In this document: positions 25,843-32,426 of the stretch, piece by piece
Position numbering within the stretch: position 1 is the first letter of the stretch
How the letters are laid out: each line of letters starts with the position of its first letter
Origin: Trebonia kvetii
GTDB lineage: Bacteria > Actinomycetota > Actinomycetes > Streptosporangiales > Streptosporangiaceae
Length of the DNA: 64,000 nucleotides
Reading direction: 5' to 3'
Assembly (NCBI RefSeq): GCF_007827045.1
Contig: NZ_RPFW01000004.1
Span: 62,001-126,000, forward strand
Notes under the pieces: generated by a model
What the model saw: only the letters and a program-made list of their open reading frames with translations
What the model was told of the DNA's origin: nothing
Database searches by the model: none
Translations under genes and position numbers: made by a program

Positions 25843-27087
25843 TCAGCTGAGCTCGGCGGCGGTGCCGTGGGCGAAGCGTGCGATCGAGTACAGGCACAGC
25901 ACCGCGAGCAGGATCGAGAAGGTCAGCACCGCGGTGAACGTCGCGGTGAGCTGCGACAGCACGCCCACGCCGACCACGGGGATGATCAGGCCCGCGTAGC
26001 ACGCCACGAAGAAGGCGGAAAGCGTCTGTCCGCGCCGCTGCGCCGGGGCCAGCCGATTGACCGTGGCCAGGCTGCCGAGGAAGATCGCGCCGGTGGCCAC
26101 GCCGCCCGCCACCGTGCCCGCGAGGAACAGGCCCATCGCGGACTGCGCCAGTGCGGCGACGATCAGGCCGAGCGCGATGAGGAACGCGCCCAGGCCGGCC
26201 AGCACCACTGGGCCGCTGCGGAACCGTGACACCGCGACCTGCGTGACCGCCGCCACCGCCAGCAGGAGGAACACGACGGCGCCCTGGATGGCGTGGCTGC
26301 CCTGATGCAGCTGTCCGGCCAGGAAGCCGGGGACCAGCGAACTGAAAAGGCCGAGCAGGGCGAAGGCGGCGAAGCCCGCCACGCCGGCGGCGATGAACTC
26401 ACCCCGGCCTCGTTCCGGTACGCCGAGCCCGGCGAACCGCAGGGCGGGCCGCGTGCGGCGCCGCACCGTCTCGGGGACCAGCAGCAGGATCAGGCCGGCC
26501 GCCGCCAGGACCGCCAGGTACGCCTCGAACACCAGCGTCGTGGGGTCCGGCGCGTACTGGGCGAACAGCCCGGCGACGAGCGGCCCGAGGCCAAGGCCCG
26601 TCATGTTCGCGGCAGTGGCCACCAGCGACGCCCGGCGGCCGGCCGAGGCCGGGGCCAGTTCGGTGAGCATGGCAGTCGCCGTGCCGGTCATCAGCCCGGC
26701 CGACAGTCCGGACACGATGCGGGCCGCGATCAGCGCCCCCACGTCGGGGGCGAGGATGAACACGACCGTGCTTATCGCGCTGGCGCCCAGGGCGACGGCG
26801 AGCACCGGCTTGCGTCCTGCCTGGTCCGAGGACCGCCCGGCGAGCAGCAGCGTCGCTATCACCGCGACGGCGTAGACGGCGAAGGTCACCGTCACGATGG
26901 CCGCGGAGAAATGCCAGCGGCCCTGGTAGATGACGTAGAGCGGGGTCGGCAGCGTGGTGCCGAGCATGGTGATCGTCAGCACCAGCGCCAGCAGCCAGAA
27001 CGCGATCCGCCCCGGGGCGGCCGAGGCTGCCCGCCCGGTTGGCGCCTGCTCGCCGGCTATTCGGCGAGCGACTTGGGTGCTCGTCAT
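25843..27087 (-). CDS. MFS transporter
   Basis: A 414-residue transporter with about twelve membrane segments. The MFS loop motif between segments 2 and 3 reads LAGRSSDQAGRKPVL. The drug-exporter-like segment LVATAANMTGLGLGPLVAG follows. ATG 27087 has AAGGGAG upstream. It is divergent from the LAL regulator, and a 31-base site at 27142-27172, matching one before the dehydrogenase gene at 30008, lies 54 bases before its start. Export of a small molecule under LAL control is the simplest reading. Confidence 0.9.
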   Translation of the reverse strand: MTSTQVARRIAGEQAPTGRAASAAPGRIAFWLLALVLTITMLGTTLPTPLYVIYQGRWHFSAAIVTVTFAVYAVAVIATLLLAGRSSDQAGRKPVLAVALGASAISTVVFILAPDVGALIAARIVSGLSAGLMTGTATAMLTELAPASAGRRASLVATAANMTGLGLGPLVAGLFAQYAPDPTTLVFEAYLAVLAAAGLILLLVPETVRRRTRPALRFAGLGVPERGRGEFIAAGVAGFAAFALLGLFSSLVPGFLAGQLHQGSHAIQGAVVFLLLAVAAVTQVAVSRFRSGPVVLAGLGAFLIALGLIVAALAQSAMGLFLAGTVAGGVATGAIFLGSLATVNRLAPAQRRGQTLSAFFVACYAGLIIPVVGVGVLSQLTATFTAVLTFSILLAVLCLYSIARFAHGTAAELS

Positions 27088-27141
27088 GTCTTGGCTCCCT
27101 TCTGGTGTTCCGATGGACGAGAACCACACTCGCGGCTGGCC

Positions 27142-27172
27142 GGGTGAGCCGGCGTCACACGACAGGGTGATC
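27142..27172 (-). promoter_or_regulatory. Candidate LAL-regulator site A (upstream of MFS)
   Basis: A 31-base block: GGGTGAGCC, one variable base, GCGTCACAC, four variable bases, GGGTGATC on the plus strand. It matches site B (29920-29950) at 26 of 31 positions in reverse orientation. Relative to the downstream gene (MFS here), orientation is the same as in site B and the distance to the start codon is 54 bases, against 57 for site B. Confidence 0.65.
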
Positions 27173-27242
27173 CGCGGGTCGGCGGCGCCCGCGGGTCCCT
27201 TGCGACGTACTGTGGGAGCGGTGCCTGTCGAGGAGAGCCGCC

Positions 27243-29909
27243 GTGGAGCCTGCCGCCCGGCCAGGGGCCGTTGACGCTCCGGCCGCCCCCGCCGTCCGGG
27301 ATGGGGTCGTCGCGCGCTCCTCGCTGTCGCGGCGGCTGACCGAGGCACAGCGCGTCGTGCAGGTGTCGGCGCCGGCGGGGAGCGGGAAGACGGTCCTGCT
27401 CCGGTCCTGGATCGCGGACTCCGGGCTGGATAAGCAGGTCGCCTGGGTGGTGGTGCCCGCCGGGTGCGACGCTCCGCGGTTCTGGATCTCGGTCGCGGAC
27501 GCGCTGCGTGGCACATCCGCCGGGTCCGCACTGGTGCGCGTGCTGACGGCCGCGCCCGACCTGGATGGCTGGACCGTGGTCGAACGGCTGCTCGACGACC
27601 TCGCCGCGCTGGCGGACCGGATCTGGCTGGTCATCGACGACCTGCACGAACTGTGCCCGCCCGAGACGCTGCGCCAGCTTGAGCTGCTGATCATGCGGGC
27701 ACCGCCCGATCTGCGGTTCGTTCTCGTCACCCGCAGCGACGTGAGACTTGGCCTGCACCGGCTGCGGCTGTCCGGCGAGCTCACCGAGATTCGCGCCGCC
27801 GACCTGCGGTTCAGCCCGGCGGAGGCGCGTGCGCTGCTGAACACGGCGGATGTACCGCTGTCCGACTCCGCGATGACCGTCCTGTACGAGCGGACCGAGG
27901 GCTGGGCGGCGGGACTGCGCCTCGCGGCGCTGTCGCTTGCCGGGCACCCCGATCCGGAACGCTTCGCGGCCGAGTTCGGCGGCAGCGAGCGCACCGTCGC
28001 CGAGTACCTGCTTGCCGAGGTTCTGGACAGACAGCCGGAAGAGGCGCGGCGGCTGCTGCTGCGGACCTCCATACTCGACCGTGTCAACGGCGAGCTTGCG
28101 GACCTGCTGACCGGGGATTCTGGCGGGGAACGAGTGCTGCAGCGGCTCGAGGCGGCAGGCGCGTTCGTCGTCTCACTCGATGCGCGGCGATCGGCGTTCC
28201 GCTACCACCAGCTGTTCGCCGAGCTCCTCCAGCTTGAGCTGCGGGCGAGCGCGCCGGACGAGCTGCCCACACTGCACGAGGCAGCGGCCGGCTGGTATGC
28301 CGAGCACGGGTATGCCGTGGAGGCGGTCCGCCACGCCCAGGCCGCTCGCAACTGGGACCTGGCCGCCCGGGTGCTGTCGGACCACTGGATCGGCCTCGGT
28401 CTCGCCGGGCTTGGCGGCACCGCGCACGAACTGCTCGCACGGTTCCCCGCGGCGGTGATCGCCGCGGACGCCGAGCTTGCCGCCCGAGAGGCCGGTGACC
28501 AGCTGACCAGGGGCTCGCTTGCGGAGGCGGAGCGGTACCTGGCGCTTTCCGCCCGGGCACTTGAGTCGATACCCGCGAACCGGCGCGGGCGCGCGCAGGT
28601 GGTGTTCGCCGCGGTGCGCATGCAACTGGCCCGCAAGCGCGGGGACATCACGGCCGTCGCCGAGCAGGCGCGGCCCCTGCTCGCCGCCGCCGGACAGGGC
28701 CAGCAGGAGCTTGGCGGGGACCTGCGGGCGCTCGCGCTGATCAACCTCGGCATCGCCGAGATGTGGACGTCGCGCGTCGATGAGGCGGACAGGCATCTCA
28801 CCGACGGCATCGCCCTGGCCCGCGAGATCGGCCGGCCCTACCTGGAGCTCAACGGCCTGGCGTTCCTGGCGCAGCTGGCGAGCTGGCGGTCCTTCCCGCT
28901 TGGCGCGGAGCGCGGGCGGCAGGCGATCGAGCTCGCCGCCAAGCACGGCTGGGCGGACGAGCCGGTCGCCGGCGTCGCCTACATGGCCATCGGCGTGGCG
29001 ATGATCGTCCAGGGACGGATCGAGGACGCGGAGCACGCCCTCGGCCAGGCAGAACGCATCGTCCGTACCGAGGCGGACCCGGCCGCGGGGATGCGGCTGC
29101 GGTACGGCCGCGGCATGCTGGAGTACGTGAGCGGCCGTCCCGACGCCGCGCTGCGCGCGTTCCAGGACGCGCAGCGGCTGTCAGACTCGCTCATCACGCC
29201 GCACACGCTCGCGCCGCGGCTCCGTTCCCACCTGTTGCAGACCCTCGCCCGCGGCGGCCGGACGGACCGCGTCGAACAGGCCCTTGCCAGCATGGACACG
29301 GCGGAACGTAAGCGGGGCGAGACCCGCATCGCCGAGGCATCGCTGCGCCTCGCCCAGCACGACCCGCAGGCGGCGGTCGCCGTGCTCGGGCCCGTTATCG
29401 ACGGATCGGCTCCGCTGCAGAACGCCCATCTCTGGGATGTCCAGGCGCTGCTGCTCCAGGCGATCGCCTGCGACACGCTCGGCGACGCGGCCGCCGCCAG
29501 GCGGGCGCTCGAAGGGGCCCTCGACCGCGCCGAGCCGGAGCGCCTGCTCTTCCCGTTCCTTTACGACCCGGCGCCCGACCTGCTCGACCGCCATCGCCGG
29601 CTCGGCACCGCCCACGCCGCGCTGATCGCCGAGATCCTCGGCCTGCTGGCCGGCCGGGAACCGGGCGCCGCGTCGGACGGACCGCGGCGGCTGCGCGAGC
29701 CCCTCAGCCACGCCGAGGCCCGCGTGCTGCGCTACCTGCCCACGAAGCTGTCGGCACCGGAGATCGCCGACGAGATGTACCTGTCGGTCAACACGGTCAA
29801 GACCCACATGCGCCACCTGTACGACAAGCTCGGCACGCACCGCCGCCACGAGGCGGTGGAGCAGGCCCGCGCACTCGGGCTGCTAGCGCCGTCACCGCGA
29901 CGGCCCTGA
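27243..29909 (+). CDS. LAL-type LuxR family regulator (MalT-like ATPase)
   Basis: An 888-residue signal-dependent activator. Walker A APAGSGKT is at 43-50 and Walker B WLVIDDLHE at about 122-130; then a NACHT/NB-ARC-like region, helical TPR-like repeats (about 330-790) and a C-terminal LuxR HTH (about 820-885; LSHAEARVLRYLPTKLSAPE, SVNTVKTHMRHLYDKL). The GTG start has GAGGAG upstream. It lies between its two probable targets: the divergent MFS/VIT/AKR genes and the dehydrogenase downstream. The MalT-like design suggests ATP- and ligand-dependent oligomerisation. Confidence 0.93.
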   Translation: MEPAARPGAVDAPAAPAVRDGVVARSSLSRRLTEAQRVVQVSAPAGSGKTVLLRSWIADSGLDKQVAWVVVPAGCDAPRFWISVADALRGTSAGSALVRVLTAAPDLDGWTVVERLLDDLAALADRIWLVIDDLHELCPPETLRQLELLIMRAPPDLRFVLVTRSDVRLGLHRLRLSGELTEIRAADLRFSPAEARALLNTADVPLSDSAMTVLYERTEGWAAGLRLAALSLAGHPDPERFAAEFGGSERTVAEYLLAEVLDRQPEEARRLLLRTSILDRVNGELADLLTGDSGGERVLQRLEAAGAFVVSLDARRSAFRYHQLFAELLQLELRASAPDELPTLHEAAAGWYAEHGYAVEAVRHAQAARNWDLAARVLSDHWIGLGLAGLGGTAHELLARFPAAVIAADAELAAREAGDQLTRGSLAEAERYLALSARALESIPANRRGRAQVVFAAVRMQLARKRGDITAVAEQARPLLAAAGQGQQELGGDLRALALINLGIAEMWTSRVDEADRHLTDGIALAREIGRPYLELNGLAFLAQLASWRSFPLGAERGRQAIELAAKHGWADEPVAGVAYMAIGVAMIVQGRIEDAEHALGQAERIVRTEADPAAGMRLRYGRGMLEYVSGRPDAALRAFQDAQRLSDSLITPHTLAPRLRSHLLQTLARGGRTDRVEQALASMDTAERKRGETRIAEASLRLAQHDPQAAVAVLGPVIDGSAPLQNAHLWDVQALLLQAIACDTLGDAAAARRALEGALDRAEPERLLFPFLYDPAPDLLDRHRRLGTAHAALIAEILGLLAGREPGAASDGPRRLREPLSHAEARVLRYLPTKLSAPEIADEMYLSVNTVKTHMRHLYDKLGTHRRHEAVEQARALGLLAPSPRRP

Positions 29910-29919
29910 TCCGGGCCGC

Positions 29920-29950
29920 GATCACCCGCCGGTGTGACGCGGGCTCACCC
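29920..29950 (+). promoter_or_regulatory. Candidate LAL-regulator site B (upstream of dehydrogenase)
   Basis: Reverse complement of the site A pattern (GATCACCC, four bases, GTGTGACGC, one base, GGCTCACCC), 57 bases before the dehydrogenase ATG and 11 bases after the LAL stop. Its presence argues that the dehydrogenase has its own regulated promoter. Confidence 0.65.
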
Positions 29951-30007
29951 TGTCACGTCGGACGCTGGGGCTTGTCGGATTAGCGCTCCAATCACGGGAG
30001 GCAGGAC

Positions 30008-30919
30008 ATGACCACCATTCAGCCTGCAGAGCAGCACGTCACCGCTGCCAATGGCCCGGCGGCGGCACCGGCCGTCGCGTTCCTCGGCACCGGCCGGATG
30101 GGCGGCCCGATGGCCGCCAACCTGGCCCGCGGCGGCCTGGACGTGCGCGTGTGGAACCGCACCGCCGCCCGCGCCGCGGCCATCGCGGCCGACGGCGCGG
30201 CCGTGGCGGCGAGCCCGAGCGAGGCCGTCAGCGGCGCCAGGGTCGTCATCACGATGCTCGCCGACGGGCCCGCCACCGAACAGGCCGCCACCGGTCCCGA
30301 TGGCTTCCTCGCCGCGGCGAAGGGAGCGATCTGGGTGCAGATGGGCACCATCGGCATCGAGTGGACGGACCGGCTGGCCGGCGTCGCCGCCGCCCACGGC
30401 GTCACCTTCGTCGATGCCCCGGTCTCCGGCAGCGAGGGGCCTGCCAGGGCCGGCCAGCTCACCATCCTGGCCAGCGGTCCCGACGAGGCGAGGGACGTAC
30501 TCGCCCCGGTGTTCCAGGTGCTCGGCCGGGCCACCGCCTGGCTCGGCGAGGCGGGTAACGGCACCCGCGCCAAGCTAGTGGTCAACACCTGGCTCGCCGA
30601 CCTCACCGAGACCACCGCGGAGACCCTGTCCTTCGCAAGGCGGCTCGGCCTCGACCCGGCCGGGATCGTGGACCTGCTCGCCGACAACCCGCTCGGCGCG
30701 CCGTATGCGGTGCAAAAGGCCCGTGTCATGCTGTCCGGGGACTTCAGCCCGGCGTTCGCGCTCAAGCACGCGCTCAAGGACGCGGAACTTGCCGTCGGCG
30801 CCGCCCGCGACGCGGGAGCCAACCTCGCCCTCACCAGCGCCCTGCTTCCGCGCTGGCGCGACACGGCGGCGAGCGGCCACGCCGACGACGACCTTTCCGC
30901 CGTCTACCTCACGGCCTGA
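30008..30919 (+). CDS. NAD(P)-dependent 3-hydroxyisobutyrate-dehydrogenase-like enzyme
   Basis: Beta-hydroxyacid dehydrogenase of 303 residues. The Rossmann motif FLGTGRMGGPMAANL begins at residue 25, the substrate-binding DAPVSGSEGPARAGQL is in the middle, and the catalytic Lys lies in GNGTRAKLVVNTWLAD. The C-terminal helical domain is complete. About 20 extra N-terminal residues (Ala/Gln-rich) precede the fold. Relatives act on 3-hydroxyisobutyrate, tartronate semialdehyde or similar acids; imine reductases also share this fold. Confidence 0.9.
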   Translation: MTTIQPAEQHVTAANGPAAAPAVAFLGTGRMGGPMAANLARGGLDVRVWNRTAARAAAIAADGAAVAASPSEAVSGARVVITMLADGPATEQAATGPDGFLAAAKGAIWVQMGTIGIEWTDRLAGVAAAHGVTFVDAPVSGSEGPARAGQLTILASGPDEARDVLAPVFQVLGRATAWLGEAGNGTRAKLVVNTWLADLTETTAETLSFARRLGLDPAGIVDLLADNPLGAPYAVQKARVMLSGDFSPAFALKHALKDAELAVGAARDAGANLALTSALLPRWRDTAASGHADDDLSAVYLTA

Positions 30920-30953
30920 CCAGGCCGGCCGCGCGGCACCAGGTAACCACCGG

Positions 30954-31133
30954 TTACGGGCTGCCGCCCATCCGGCTGATGATCTCGTCGACGAAGATGT
31001 TGTGACTGTTGCCGAATTCCACCAGCTGCGCACGGTCGATCTCGTCCGGCAGCGTCCGCAGCGCGTCGTCGGCTTCTTTCTCATAGCCGTTCTTGCGTAG
31101 GAGGTCGACCACCCATTGCCTGCTGTACGCCAT
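30954..31133 (-). CDS. Small conserved-looking protein, 59 residues
   Basis: I do not recognise a named family. The protein is soluble, mostly helical by eye and charged (YSRQWVVDLLRKNGYEKEAD, then DEIDRAQLVEFG), ending in the distinct ISRMGGSP. ATG 31133 is chosen; a GTG two codons upstream is possible and no strong ribosome-binding site is seen. It lies 137 bases after the membrane-protein gene of the CHAT operon and on the same strand. An inverted repeat (31192-31201 with 31245-31254) separates them, so it may be transcribed separately. Confidence 0.6.
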   Translation of the reverse strand: MAYSRQWVVDLLRKNGYEKEADDALRTLPDEIDRAQLVEFGNSHNIFVDEIISRMGGSP

Positions 31134-31191
31134 AAGCACCGCCAAGGCTCTCGTCAGGCAAGCACGCCCGCCGCACGGTAACGGCTGCGCG

Positions 31192-31254
31192 CCCCGGCCA
31201 CAGTGGCTACCGTAGCACCGGCTTCCGCGGGGGCAGCGGGCCGCGTGGCCGGGG
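31192..31254. terminator. Inverted repeat downstream of the CHAT operon membrane gene
   Basis: CCCCGGCCAC (31192-31201) and GTGGCCGGGG (31245-31254) are perfect 10-base arms around 43 bases. It is a possible terminator for the leftward operon. Confidence 0.35.
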
Positions 31255-31270
31255 GCTAGTGGGCCGGTGC

Positions 31271-31957
31271 TCAGCACGAGGCGACGATCCGCACGTCCGT
31301 GGCGGTGCTGACCGGGATCCGGACCTGACTTGAGGCGTTGGGCTGCTGCACCGTGTACGCGCCGCCGCTGCCGCTGATCAGGGTGCCGCAGACAGTTCCC
31401 TGCGGTGTGTCGACGCTTATCAGCGCCGGCGGCTGCGACGGTGCCCACCACCAGGTTCCGATCGCGGCCACGAAGAGCAGTAGCGATGCGCCGATCAGTA
31501 GCTTGGCCCTGCGGAGCTGACCAGACGCCGTGAGCGCGCAGGCGATTTCAAACTGGCGGACCCCGCCATAGGTGGCGACGACCTCGGTCAGGTTGAGTTT
31601 CGCCGGCGTGCCCGCGGCCGCCTGCAGCGCGAGCCACAGCCCGGCGATGGCCGCGAGCAGTCCGCCAAGTGCCAGGATGGTCAGCGCGATCAGCCAGCCG
31701 GTGGTGACGTCGCTGGCCGCGGCCGGCCCCTTCAGTAGCAGTCCGCCCGTGGCCAGGGTCACGAACGCGGCGAGCCCGGTGCGCCATTTCTCGGCCGCCG
31801 CCTGAGCCGACGGCAGGCTCTGGTCGCTTAGCTGCTGCCAGCGGGCCTGGTCCTGCAGGCTGGCCACCGTGGGGCCGGCCGCAGGCTTGCGATACTTGGG
31901 CGGCCGCTGGCCGGCCGTCGGCGCGACCGGTCCCGATGGCACCACGGGCGTCCCCAT
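31271..31957 (-). CDS. Membrane protein of the CHAT operon, function unknown
   Basis: A 228-residue protein. A Pro-rich cytosolic-looking start (about 1-55) is followed by a hydrophobic stretch at about 62-80, a long one at about 85-118 (TGWLIALTILALGGLLAAIA), a soluble stretch, then a third at about 155-172 (LLIGASLLLFVAAIGTWWWA). A C-terminal domain of about 55 residues with beta character and two Cys follows. It overlaps the preceding gene by TGATG, so the two are translated together. It could anchor the CHAT protein, be its cleaved substrate, or itself act on the membrane. No named family is recognised. Confidence 0.75.
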   Translation of the reverse strand: MGTPVVPSGPVAPTAGQRPPKYRKPAAGPTVASLQDQARWQQLSDQSLPSAQAAAEKWRTGLAAFVTLATGGLLLKGPAAASDVTTGWLIALTILALGGLLAAIAGLWLALQAAAGTPAKLNLTEVVATYGGVRQFEIACALTASGQLRRAKLLIGASLLLFVAAIGTWWWAPSQPPALISVDTPQGTVCGTLISGSGGAYTVQQPNASSQVRIPVSTATDVRIVASC

Positions 31958-32391
31958 CAGGCTTCCGGCTGGACTTCGACGCGGAAGTTGATGCCGCATC
32001 CGTACTTGACGCCATCCGGGCGTCCGGCATGCGCTTCGGTGCAGGCGCAGGAAACCGTCAGCGGCACGTAGTCGTCGTCGGCCTGGACAGACTCCGTCCG
32101 GCGCCAGCCGAGCGTCGTCATCGCCTCGCCGGTGACGACGTCGAGCACCTGGCTGAACTTCACGTCGTCCGTGCAATACGGACACGTTCCCGTCACCGTC
32201 GCGGTGCTGATGCCGCTCGCGCTGCGGATGCTGGCCGTGAGCTTGCCGTTGAGCAGGTAGTCGTAGGCGACTTCGGTCCAGCGGTACGCGTTCGGCGCGT
32301 CCGTCTGATAGGCGACGGGCGGCGGACTGGCGGAACCGGCGGAACCGGCGGGATTCGCCTGACCGCCGGAACCGGGATCTGCGGACACCAT
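31957..32391 (-). CDS. Cys-motif protein of the CHAT operon, function unknown
   Basis: A 144-residue protein. The first 30 or so residues are Gly/Ser/Pro-rich and probably disordered. The rest holds CPYC (about 80-83), CAC (about 124-126) and GCG near the end, a spacing that could bind zinc or form disulphides. The ATG follows AGAGGGAG at good distance. It lies 35 bases after the CHAT gene and overlaps the membrane-protein gene. A linker or substrate role next to the protease is plausible but unproven. Confidence 0.75.
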   Translation of the reverse strand: MVSADPGSGGQANPAGSAGSASPPPVAYQTDAPNAYRWTEVAYDYLLNGKLTASIRSASGISTATVTGTCPYCTDDVKFSQVLDVVTGEAMTTLGWRRTESVQADDDYVPLTVSCACTEAHAGRPDGVKYGCGINFRVEVQPEA

Positions 32392-32426
32392 GATTGTCTC
32401 CCTCTTTTCTCGCGCCGTGACGGCGC

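Noticed and set aside
24138-26229. Plus-strand frames opposite the aldo/keto reductase, VIT-type and MFS genes.
   Set aside because: They are frame shadows; the minus-strand genes show catalytic and membrane signatures and proper ribosome-binding sites.
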